Below the pieces are notes generated by a model. It saw only the letters and a list, made by a program, of their open reading frames with translations, was not told where the DNA came from and searched no databases. From Nonomuraea ceibae (GTDB lineage Bacteria > Actinomycetota > Actinomycetes > Streptosporangiales > Streptosporangiaceae), in NCBI RefSeq assembly GCF_019396325.1, contig NZ_JAHKRO010000057.1:1-59256 (forward strand): DNA of 59,256 nucleotides, read 5' to 3'. Position 1 is the stretch's first letter, and each line of letters opens with the position of its first letter. Shown here piece by piece: positions 49,901 through 57,700 of the stretch. The translations under genes and the position numbers were made by a program.

Positions 49901-52358
49901 GGCGCCCTGGCTGGCCGGGCACGCGGTGTCCGGGACGGTCGTGCTGCCCGGGGCGGCGCTGGCCGAGCTGGTCCTGGAGGCGGCCGGGCGGGTGGACTGC
50001 GACGCGGTCGAGGAGCTGGTGTTCGAGTCGCCGCTGACGCTGCCGCCGGAGGGCGGGGTGGCCGTCCGGGTGGTCGCCGAGAGCGCCGACGACGCGGGGG
50101 CCAGGCCGGTACGCGTGTACTCGCGGCCCGCCGGTGACCCCGACGCCGACTGGACCCGCCACGTGTCCGCCACCGTCACGGCGGGCGGCGCCCCGCAGGC
50201 GGCCGCGTACCCGTGGGCCGGGACCTGGCCGCCGGAGGGCGCCGAGCCGGTCGAGGTCGAGGGCGGTTACGAGCGGCTGGCCGAGCGCGGTTACGAGTAC
50301 GGCCCGGCCTTCCAGGGGCTGCGCGCGGTGTGGCGGCGCGGCGACGAGCTGTTCGCCGAGGTCGCCCTGCCCGGCGACGTGGACCCCGAGGGGTTCGGCA
50401 TCCACCCCGCGCTGCTCGACGCGGCCTTCCACCCGCTGCTCGTCGCCGGGGACGACGAGAGCGTGCGGCTGCCGTTCGAGCTGCGCGGCCTGCGGCTCCT
50501 CCATCCCGGCGCGGACCGGCTGCGGGTGCGCCTGACCGGCGCGGGCGGCGACGAGTGCGCGCTGGAGGCCGCCACCCCGGCGGGACAGCCGGCGCTCTCC
50601 TTCGCCTCCCTGCGCGTGCGGGCGGTCCCGTCCGGGACGCCGGCCAGGCCCGCGCAGGCGGTGTACGCCGTGGAGTGGTCCGAGACGCCGCCCGGCAGCG
50701 GCGTGGCCGAGGCCGTCGTCATCCCGTGCGTCACCGACCGTCCCGGCGACGTCCCCGCCGCCGTCCGCCGGCTCACCCAGCAGGTGCTGACGGCGATCGG
50801 CGACGCGCGGATGGCCGAGTCGCGGCTGGCGTTCGTCACCCGCTCCGGCGACCCGGCGGGCGCCGCCGTGTGGGGGCTGGTGCGCGCGGCGCAGGCCGAG
50901 CAGCCCGGCCGGTTCGTGCTGGCCGAGGTCGAGGACGGCCACGCCGACTGGGGCAGCCTGGCCGCCGTCGCCGAGCCCCAGGTACGGGTCCGCGACGGCA
51001 GGGTGCTGGCCCCGGCCCTCGTCCGCCGCAAGCCCGAAACCCGCCCATTGCCGGAAATTTCGGGGCCTGTGCTGGTGACTGGTGGCACGGGTGGTCTGGG
51101 CGCGCTGGTGGCGCGCCGTCTGGTGACGGTTCACGGTGTGCGGGATCTGCTGCTGGTGTCGCGGCGTGGTGAGTCCGCTCCGGGCGCCGGTGAGCTGGTG
51201 GCGGAGCTGGAGGGGCTGGGCGCCCGGGTCACGGTCGCCGCCTGCGACGTGGCCGACCGCGACGCCCTGGCCGCGCTGCTCGCGGACGTGCCCCTGGCCG
51301 GGGTCGTCCACACCGCGGCAGTCCTGGACGACGCGCTGATCGAGAGCCTGACCCCCGAACGCATGGACGCGGTGCTGCGCCCCAAGGCCGACGCCGCCTG
51401 GCACCTGCACGAGCTCACCCGCGACCGGGACCTGGCGTTCTTCGTGCTGTTCTCGTCGCTGGCCGGGGTGCTGGGGAACGCCGGTCAGGGCAACTACGCG
51501 GCGGCGAACGCGTTCCTCGACGCCCTCGCCGCCCACCGGTGGGAGCTGGGCCTGGCGGCGGTGTCGGTCGCCTGGGGCCTGTGGGACACCGCATCGGGCA
51601 TGTCGGGCGGCCTCTCGCAGGCCGACGTGGCCAGGCTGGCCCGTACCGGCATCGCCCCCCTCACCGTCGAGCAGGGCCTCGACCTGTTCGACACCGCGCT
51701 CACCAGCCCCGATCCCCTCGTCGTCGCCGCCCGCTGGGACACCGCCGGGCTGCGCGCCCGAGCCGAGGCGGGCGACCTGCCGCCCATGCTGCACGGCCTC
51801 GTCCGCACCCCCCGCCGCACCGCCAAGCCCGCCGGCGTGGCCGAGCTGATGTCCCGGCTCGCCACCCTCACCAGGGACGAGGCGCTGCGCCTGCTCACCG
51901 AACGGGTGCGCGGCCACGTCGCCGTCGTGCTCGCCCACGGCAGCCCCGACAAGGTCAGCGTCGACCGCGCCTTCAACCAGCTCGGCTTCGACTCCCTCAC
52001 CGCCGTCGAACTGCGCAACCGGCTCAACGCCGACACCGGCCTGCGCCTGCCGCCCACGCTCGTCTTCGACCATCCGACGATCAGCTCGCTCGCCGAGTAC
52101 CTGTTCAGCACCCTCGCGCCCGCGCCGCCCTCCCCGGAGGAGACCCTGCGCGGCGCGCTCGAACGTGTGGGATCCATGCTCACCAGCGCCACGGGCGACG
52201 GCGAGGCCATCCGCAGCAAGCTCGTCGCGGTGCTGCAGAGCGGCCTGGCCAGGTTCGGCGCGGCTCCGGACGGCGCGGGCCGTCCCGACACGGTGATGGA
52301 CAAGATCGATTCCGCTTCCGACGAGGAGATCTTCGCCCTCATCGACAACGAGATGTGA
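46977..52358 (+). CDS. Type I PKS module 2: KS-AT(malonyl)-DH-KR-ACP
   Basis: A 1793-residue single-module protein. The N-terminal coiled docking segment (DEKLRAYLKRVTVELAETRR) is followed by KS Cys207, AT Ser684 in GHSVGEY with HAFH at 784-787 (malonyl), DH with His982 in GHAVSGTVVLP and Asp1148, KR with LDD at 1450-1452 and Tyr1507 (B-type), ACP Ser1673, and a C-terminal docking tail ending DEEIFALIDNEM. The predicted step adds C2 and leaves a trans double bond. The GTG start lies within the end of gene 1 after GGAAAGG. KS, KR and DH stretches are nearly identical in DNA to neighbouring modules, while its AT is clearly different. Confidence 0.95.
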   Translation: MANDEKLRAYLKRVTVELAETRRRLADEEGRRHEPVAIVGMACRFPGGVTGPEELWDLVASGGDAITEFPADRGWDVDGLYDPDPEASGKSYVRHGGFLHDAGEFDAGFFGMSPRSALATDPQHRLFLESCWEALERAGIDPGTLRGSRTGVYAGSMYELYSTRFLDRVPEEVEGSLLTSSTPSVLSGRVSYTLGLEGPSITVDTACSSSLVALHLATRALRQDECTLALAGGVTVIAAPDIFVEFSRQRALSADGRCKSFSASADGAAWSEGVGVLVLERLSSAIRNGRRVLAVIRGSAVNQDGASNGLTAPSGPAQERVIGQALADARLDTRDVDAVEAHGTGTRLGDPIEAGALLATYGRGRADDRPVWVGSVKSNIGHTQAAAGVAGVIKMVQAMRHEVLPPTLHVTERTPHVDWESGRAELLTSARAWPSGERPRRAGISSFGISGTNAHLIIEEAPAAEPAAEPEPEPVTPEAPEQVAWPISARSPRALRAQAARLHAAVTSGEPPRPADVARTLAGRAALPHRAVVLGPDHAALTTALAAYATGTPAPAAHANGSSPSGGPAAAAVVEAAVVEGVAGEQPRTAFLFTGQGGQRAGMGRELAAASPVFAAALDDVCDALGPYLDRPLRDVMWAEPGSATAALLDRTAYTQPALFAFEVAALKLLASHGVRPDAVAGHSVGEYAAAYAAGVWSLADAARLIAARGRLMQELREPGAMVAVEATAEEVAGSIAGLESRVSVAAVNGPAAVVVSGAERECLAVAEQWRARGRRIRRLPVSHAFHSPLMEPMLSAFAAELAGVTFGRPHTTAVPGAGGTWASTSYWLDQITGPVLFRAAISRLEDEGVGVFVEVGPQAVLSGMAHDCVTREDAAIVPLHRRDRTETDGLAGCLARAWTAGVRVDWPARAAGGRLVDLPTYAFERERYWLAPPASAADLAAAGLREAGHPLLSAAVDLPEDGPVVLTGRLSVATAPWLAGHAVSGTVVLPGAALAELVLEAAGRVDCDAVEELVFESPLTLPPEGGVAVRVVAESADDAGARPVRVYSRPAGDPDADWTRHVSATVTAGGAPQAAAYPWAGTWPPEGAEPVEVEGGYERLAERGYEYGPAFQGLRAVWRRGDELFAEVALPGDVDPEGFGIHPALLDAAFHPLLVAGDDESVRLPFELRGLRLLHPGADRLRVRLTGAGGDECALEAATPAGQPALSFASLRVRAVPSGTPARPAQAVYAVEWSETPPGSGVAEAVVIPCVTDRPGDVPAAVRRLTQQVLTAIGDARMAESRLAFVTRSGDPAGAAVWGLVRAAQAEQPGRFVLAEVEDGHADWGSLAAVAEPQVRVRDGRVLAPALVRRKPETRPLPEISGPVLVTGGTGGLGALVARRLVTVHGVRDLLLVSRRGESAPGAGELVAELEGLGARVTVAACDVADRDALAALLADVPLAGVVHTAAVLDDALIESLTPERMDAVLRPKADAAWHLHELTRDRDLAFFVLFSSLAGVLGNAGQGNYAAANAFLDALAAHRWELGLAAVSVAWGLWDTASGMSGGLSQADVARLARTGIAPLTVEQGLDLFDTALTSPDPLVVAARWDTAGLRARAEAGDLPPMLHGLVRTPRRTAKPAGVAELMSRLATLTRDEALRLLTERVRGHVAVVLAHGSPDKVSVDRAFNQLGFDSLTAVELRNRLNADTGLRLPPTLVFDHPTISSLAEYLFSTLAPAPPSPEETLRGALERVGSMLTSATGDGEAIRSKLVAVLQSGLARFGAAPDGAGRPDTVMDKIDSASDEEIFALIDNEM
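47708..47866 (+). repeat. 159-bp KS block shared with 53121-53279
   Basis: Three mismatches in 159 bp between the KS domains of modules 2 and 3, covering EFSRQRALSADGRCKSFSAS and following residues. Confidence 0.88.
50199..50373 (+). repeat. 175-bp DH block shared with 55519-55693
   Basis: Two mismatches in 175 bp between the DH regions of modules 2 and 3, while the flanking DH sequence diverges. It encodes the segment from AAYPWAGTWPPEG to EVALP. Confidence 0.88.
51066..51173 (+). repeat. 108-bp KR block, copy 2 (identical to 45626-45733)
   Basis: Second copy of the KR block, in PKS gene 2. Similarity continues with scattered changes on both sides, so this is the best-preserved part of a longer shared tract. 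Confidence 0.9.
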
Positions 52359-52389
52359 CGCCATGACCGAGACCGGAAGGGCCAGACCG

Positions 52390-55300
52390 ATGGGCACCGA
52401 GGACAAGCTCCGCGCCTACCTCAAGCGCGCGACCGTCGAACTGGCGGACACCCGCAGGCAACTCGCCGACGAGGAGGGCCGCCGGCACGAGCCGGTGGCG
52501 ATCGTCGGCATGGCCTGCCGCTACCCCGGCGGGGTGACGAGCCCCGAGGAGCTGTGGGACCTGGTGGCGTCCGGGGGCGACGCCATCACCGAGTTCCCCG
52601 CCGACCGGGGCTGGGACCTGGACGGCCTCTACGATCCCGACCCCGAGGCCGCGGGCAAGTCGTACGTCAGGCACGGCGGCTTCGTCCACGACGCCGGGGA
52701 GTTCGACGCGGGGTTCTTCGGCATGAGCCCGCGCAGCGCCCTGGCGACGGATCCGCAGCACCGGCTGTTCCTGGAGTCGTGCTGGGAGGCGCTGGAGCGG
52801 GCCGGGATCGACCCGGGCACGCTGCGCGGCAGCCGCACCGGCGTCTACGCCGGATGCATGTACGAGCACTACTCCACCCGGTTCCTGGAGCTGGCCCCCG
52901 GCTCGGTCGAGGGCACCCTGTTCACCTCCAGCGCCTCCAGCGTCCTGTCGGGGCGCGTCTCGTACACGCTCGGGCTGGAGGGCCCCAGCCTGACCGTCGA
53001 CACCGCCTGCTCCTCCTCGCTCGTCGCCCTGCACCTGGCCGTGCAGTCGCTGCGGCGCGGGGAGTGCGCGCTCGCCCTGGCCGGCGGCGTGACGGTGATG
53101 GCGTCACCGGTGCCGTTCATCGAGTTCTCGCGGCAGCGGGCGCTGTCGGCCGACGGGCGGTGCAAGTCGTTCTCCGCCTCGGCGGACGGGGCGGCGTGGT
53201 CCGAGGGCGTGGGCGTGCTGGTGCTGGAGCGGCTGTCGTCGGCGATCCGCAACGGGCGGCGCGTGCTCGCGGTGATCCGGGGTTCGGCGGTCAACCAGGA
53301 CGGGGCAAGCAACGGCCTGACCGCCCCCAGCGGCCCCGCCCAGGAACGCGTGATCGGCCAGGCCCTCGCCGACGCCCTGCTGGACACCCGCGACGTCGAC
53401 GCCGTCGAGGCGCACGGCACCGGCACCCGCCTGGGTGACCCGATCGAGGCCGGGGCGCTGCTGGCCACCTACGGCCGGGGCCGCGCCGACGACCAGCCCG
53501 TGTGGGTCGGCTCGGTCAAGTCCAACATCGGCCACACCCAGGCCGCCGCCGGCGTCGCCGGAGTGATCAAGATGGTGCAGGCCATGCGCCACGGCGTGCT
53601 GCCGCGCACCCTGCACGTCACCGAGCCCACCGCGCACGTCGACTGGGAGTCCGGCGGCGTCCGCGTGGCCACCGAGGAGGTCGCGCTGCCCGCCGACCGC
53701 CCGGCCCGCACCGGCGTGTCCAGCTTCGGCGTCAGCGGCACCAACGCCCACGTCATCCTCGAAGCCGTCCCCGCCCCCACCGGCACGCCCGCCACGACCG
53801 GCGAGCCGCTCGTCTGGACCGTGTCCGCCAAGACCGAGACCGCCCTGCGCGCCCAGGCCGCCCGCCTGCGCCGCTACGCCGCCACCGCCACCGACGCCGA
53901 CCTGCGCGCCACCGGCCGCGCCCTGGCCCGCCGCGCCGCGTTCGCGCACCGCGCCGCCGTCGTCGCCGACGGCCGCGCCGAGCTGCTCGACGCGCTCGAC
54001 GCCCTCGCCACCGGCGCCCCGCACGCCGCCGCCGTCCTCGGCGAGGCGCTGCCCGCCCCCCGGCCCGTGTTCGTCTTCCCCGGCCAGGGCTCCCAGTGGG
54101 CGGGCATGGCCGTCGACCTCCTCGACACCAGCGACGTCTTCCGCGACCGGCTGCTGAGCTGCGACGAGGCACTGCGCCCGCACACCGGCTGGTCCGTCGT
54201 CGACGTGCTGCGCGGCACCGGCGGCGCCCCCGCGCTCGACGGCACGGACGTCATCCAGCCCGTCCTGTTCGCCGTCATGGTCTCGCTCGCCGAGCTGTGG
54301 CGCTCGCTCGGCGTCCAGCCCACCGCCGTCCTCGGCCACTCCCAGGGCGAGATCGCCGCCGCCTGCGTCGCCGGGGCGCTCACCCTGGAGGACGCCGCCC
54401 GCGTCGTCGCCCTGCGCTCCCGCGCCCTGCTGCGGCTCAGCGGCACCGGCGGCATGATGGCCGTCGCCCTGCCCGCCGCCGACACTCAGGCGCGGATCGA
54501 GCCGTGGGCGGGCCGCCTCTGGGTGGCCGTGCACAGCGGCCCCGCCTCCTGCGTCGTCGCCGGCGAGGACGCCGCCCTGGACGAGTTCGCCGCCGCCTGC
54601 GGCGACGCCGTCCGGACGCGCCGCATCGCCGTCGACTACGCCTCCCACACCCCGCTCGTCGAGCCCATCGCCGACGAGCTCGCCGCCGCCCTCGACGGCG
54701 TACGGCCGCAGGACACCGGCGTCGCCTTCTGCTCCTCCCTCGACGGGCGCTTCGTCGAGCCGGACCGGCTCACCTCCGGCTACTGGTACGACAACCTGCG
54801 CAACCCGGTGCTGTTCGACGAGGCGGTCCGGGCCTTCGCCGGGACCGGCACGCCGCTGTTCGTCGAGTGCAGCCCGCACCCGGTGCTCGGCGCCGACACC
54901 GACGACAGCCGGCACGCCGCCGGCATCACCGCCGGAGTCTGCGCCTCTTTGCGGCGCGGCGCGGGCGACTGGCCGCGCATGCTGGCCGCGCTCGCCCACG
55001 CCTGGGTGCTCGGCGCGCCGGTCGACTGGCTCACCGCCCTGGCCGCCGCCCCCTACCCGGCCGCCGAGCCGCCCACCTACGCCTTCGAACGGCGCCGCTA
55101 CTGGCTCGGCGACCACGAGGCGCCCGCCCGCCCCGCCGGCGCGGGCATCGACGGCTCCCGGCACCCGCTGCTCGCCGCCGTCGTCCCCGTCGCGGGCGAC
55201 GCGTACGTGCTGTCCGGCCCGCTGTCGGCGCGGGGCGCGCCCTGGCTCGCCGACCACGCCGTGGAAGGCGGCGCGCTGCTGCCCGGCGCCGCGTTCGCCG

Positions 55301-57669
55301 AGCTCGCGCTCGAAGCCGGCGCCCACGCCGGGTGCGGCCGCCTGGACGAGCTCGTCATCGAGGCCCCGCTGCCGCTCCCCGACAGCGGCGCCGTCACCCT
55401 CCAGGTCACCGTCGACCCGCCCGGCGACGAAGGACGCCGCGCCGTCGCCGTCCACTCCCGCACCCCCGACGGCTGGCAGCGGCACGCCTCCGGCACCCTC
55501 ACCCCCGACGCCCCGCACGCGGCCGCGTACCCGTGGGCCGGGACCTGGCCCCCGGAGGGCGCCGAGCCGGTCGAGGTCGAGGGCGGCTACGAGCGGCTGG
55601 CCGAGCGCGGTTACGAGTACGGCCCGGCCTTCCAGGGGCTGCGCGCGGTGTGGCGGCGCGGCGACGAGCTGTTCGCCGAGGTCGCCCTGCCCGACGGCGT
55701 CGACCCCGCGGGGTTCGGCATCCACCCCGCCCTGCTCGACGCCGCGCTGCACCCGCTCGTGCTGGCCGGCGGCGACGACGAGCTGCGGCTGCCGTTCGCG
55801 TTCGGCGGCGTCGCCCTGCACGCCTCGCAGGCCCCCGAGCTGCGCGTACGCCTCGCCGTGGACGGCGACGACACGCACGTCGAGGCGGCCGGCCCCGACG
55901 GCGCGCCCGTCCTGTCGATCGGCAGCCTGCGCGTCCGCGCCGCCGCGCCCCGCCGCGCCGCCACCGGCACGGCCGCGCACGGCGTGGACTGGGTCGAGGC
56001 CCCCGCCGCCGCGGCCGGAGCCGCCGACCCCGTGGTGATCCCGTGCGTCAGCGACCGGCCTGACGTGCCGTCCCGCGTGCGCGAGCTGACCACGCGCGTC
56101 CTCGACGCCGTCGCCGCGCAGCCCGACGACGCCACCGTGGTCTTCGCCACCCGGCCCGGCGACCCGGCGGCGGCCGCCGTGTGGGGGCTGGTGCGCTCGG
56201 CGCAGTCGGAGCAGCCCGGCCGGTTCGTGCTGGCCGAGGCCCAGGAAGGCCACACCGACTGGGCCCTCGTCACCGCCACCGGCGAGCCCCAGGTCCGCGT
56301 CGTGGACGGCAAGGCCCTCATCCCGCGCCTGGCCCGCCGCAAGCCCGACCCCCACCCGTTACCCGAAATCTCCGGAACCGTGCTGGTGACCGGCGGCACC
56401 GGCGGCCTGGGCGCCCTCGTGGCCCGCCGCCTCGTGACAGGCCACGGCGTACGGGACCTGCTGCTGGTGTCGCGGCGCGGCGAGGCCGCCCCCGGCGCCG
56501 CCGGCCTGGTGGCGGACCTGGAAGAGCTGGGCGCCCGCGTCACCGTCGCGGCCTGCGACGTGGCCGACCGCGACGCCCTGGCCGCCCTGCTCGCGGACGT
56601 CCCGCTGGCCGGGGTCGTCCACACCGCCGGAGTCCTCGACGACGGCCTCGTCGAGAGCCTGACCCCCGGCCGGATCGACACCGTGCTGCGCCCCAAGGCC
56701 GACGCCGCCTGGCACCTGCACGAGCTCACCCAGGACCGCGACCTGGCGTTCTTCGTCCTGTTCTCCTCCCTCGCGGGCGTCCTCGGCAACCCCGGCCAGG
56801 GCAACTACGCCGCGGCGAACGCCTTCCTCGACGCCCTCGCCGCCCACCGGCGCGAACACGGCCTCACCGGCGTGTCCATCGCCTGGGGCCTGTGGGACAC
56901 CGATTCCGGCATGACCGGCGCCCTCACCCAGACGGACGTCGCCAGGCTCGCCCGCGCCGGCATCGCCCCCCTCACCGTCGACCAGGGCCTCGACCTGTTC
57001 GACACCGCGCTCACCAGCCCCGACCCGCTCGTCGTCGCCGCCCGCTGGGACACCGCCGGACTGCGCGCCCGAGCCGAGACCGGCGACCTGCCGCCCATGC
57101 TCCACGGCCTCGTCCGCGCCCCCCGCCGCACCGCCGGCGCACCCGCCGGAGCCGGACCCGGCGCACTCGCCGCCCGCCTCGCCACCCTGCCCCGCCAGGA
57201 CGCCCACCGCCTGCTCGTCGACACCGTACGCGCCCAGGTCGCCGCCGTCCTCGCGCACGGCAGCCCCGACAGCGTCGAACTCGACCGGCCCTTCAACCAG
57301 CTCGGCTTCGACTCCCTCACCGCCGTCGAACTGCGCAACCGGCTCAACGCCGACACCGGCCTGCGCCTGCCGCCCACGCTCGTCTTCGACCACCCCACCG
57401 TCAACGCGCTGGCCGCCTACCTGGCCGGCGTCCTCGCCCCCGCGCCGCCCTCACCCGAGGACACCCTGCGCAAGGCGCTGGAGCAGATCGACGACCTGCT
57501 GCTCAACGCCAACGGCGAAGGAGACGCCATCCGAGGCCGGCTCGTACCGATCCTGCAGGGCGCGCTCACCAAGCTCGGCGCCGCCCCCGCGGACGCGGGC
57601 GGCGTGATGGACAAGATCGACTCTGCTTCCGACGAGGAGATCTTCGCCCTCATCGACAACGAACTGTGA
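52390..57669 (+). CDS. Type I PKS module 3: KS-AT(methylmalonyl)-DH-KR-ACP
   Basis: A 1759-residue single-module protein. The docking segment GTEDKLRAYLKRATVELADT precedes KS Cys207, AT Ser651 in GHSQGEI with YASH at 750-753 (methylmalonyl), DH with His956 and Asp1117, KR with LDD at 1416-1418 and Tyr1473 (B-type), ACP Ser1642 and the docking tail DEEIFALIDNEL. The predicted product after this step is a 2,6-dimethylnona-2,4,6-trienoyl chain. ATG 52390 is chosen by analogy with gene 2, whose start follows a similar GGAARGGCC site; ATG 52363 is possible. Codon 1324 (56359-56361) is TTA, unusual in a structural gene. Confidence 0.94.
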   Translation: MGTEDKLRAYLKRATVELADTRRQLADEEGRRHEPVAIVGMACRYPGGVTSPEELWDLVASGGDAITEFPADRGWDLDGLYDPDPEAAGKSYVRHGGFVHDAGEFDAGFFGMSPRSALATDPQHRLFLESCWEALERAGIDPGTLRGSRTGVYAGCMYEHYSTRFLELAPGSVEGTLFTSSASSVLSGRVSYTLGLEGPSLTVDTACSSSLVALHLAVQSLRRGECALALAGGVTVMASPVPFIEFSRQRALSADGRCKSFSASADGAAWSEGVGVLVLERLSSAIRNGRRVLAVIRGSAVNQDGASNGLTAPSGPAQERVIGQALADALLDTRDVDAVEAHGTGTRLGDPIEAGALLATYGRGRADDQPVWVGSVKSNIGHTQAAAGVAGVIKMVQAMRHGVLPRTLHVTEPTAHVDWESGGVRVATEEVALPADRPARTGVSSFGVSGTNAHVILEAVPAPTGTPATTGEPLVWTVSAKTETALRAQAARLRRYAATATDADLRATGRALARRAAFAHRAAVVADGRAELLDALDALATGAPHAAAVLGEALPAPRPVFVFPGQGSQWAGMAVDLLDTSDVFRDRLLSCDEALRPHTGWSVVDVLRGTGGAPALDGTDVIQPVLFAVMVSLAELWRSLGVQPTAVLGHSQGEIAAACVAGALTLEDAARVVALRSRALLRLSGTGGMMAVALPAADTQARIEPWAGRLWVAVHSGPASCVVAGEDAALDEFAAACGDAVRTRRIAVDYASHTPLVEPIADELAAALDGVRPQDTGVAFCSSLDGRFVEPDRLTSGYWYDNLRNPVLFDEAVRAFAGTGTPLFVECSPHPVLGADTDDSRHAAGITAGVCASLRRGAGDWPRMLAALAHAWVLGAPVDWLTALAAAPYPAAEPPTYAFERRRYWLGDHEAPARPAGAGIDGSRHPLLAAVVPVAGDAYVLSGPLSARGAPWLADHAVEGGALLPGAAFAELALEAGAHAGCGRLDELVIEAPLPLPDSGAVTLQVTVDPPGDEGRRAVAVHSRTPDGWQRHASGTLTPDAPHAAAYPWAGTWPPEGAEPVEVEGGYERLAERGYEYGPAFQGLRAVWRRGDELFAEVALPDGVDPAGFGIHPALLDAALHPLVLAGGDDELRLPFAFGGVALHASQAPELRVRLAVDGDDTHVEAAGPDGAPVLSIGSLRVRAAAPRRAATGTAAHGVDWVEAPAAAAGAADPVVIPCVSDRPDVPSRVRELTTRVLDAVAAQPDDATVVFATRPGDPAAAAVWGLVRSAQSEQPGRFVLAEAQEGHTDWALVTATGEPQVRVVDGKALIPRLARRKPDPHPLPEISGTVLVTGGTGGLGALVARRLVTGHGVRDLLLVSRRGEAAPGAAGLVADLEELGARVTVAACDVADRDALAALLADVPLAGVVHTAGVLDDGLVESLTPGRIDTVLRPKADAAWHLHELTQDRDLAFFVLFSSLAGVLGNPGQGNYAAANAFLDALAAHRREHGLTGVSIAWGLWDTDSGMTGALTQTDVARLARAGIAPLTVDQGLDLFDTALTSPDPLVVAARWDTAGLRARAETGDLPPMLHGLVRAPRRTAGAPAGAGPGALAARLATLPRQDAHRLLVDTVRAQVAAVLAHGSPDSVELDRPFNQLGFDSLTAVELRNRLNADTGLRLPPTLVFDHPTVNALAAYLAGVLAPAPPSPEDTLRKALEQIDDLLLNANGEGDAIRGRLVPILQGALTKLGAAPADAGGVMDKIDSASDEEIFALIDNEL
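53121..53279 (+). repeat. 159-bp KS block, second copy
   Basis: Partner of 47708-47866 in PKS gene 3. The sequence just before it (for example the MASPVPFIE region) differs clearly from module 2, so the block has a sharp left edge. Confidence 0.88.
55519..55693 (+). repeat. 175-bp DH block, second copy
   Basis: Partner of 50199-50373 in PKS gene 3, with mismatches at 55551 and 55587. Confidence 0.88.
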
Positions 57670-57700
57670 CGACATGACCGCGACCGGAAAGGCTCGACCG

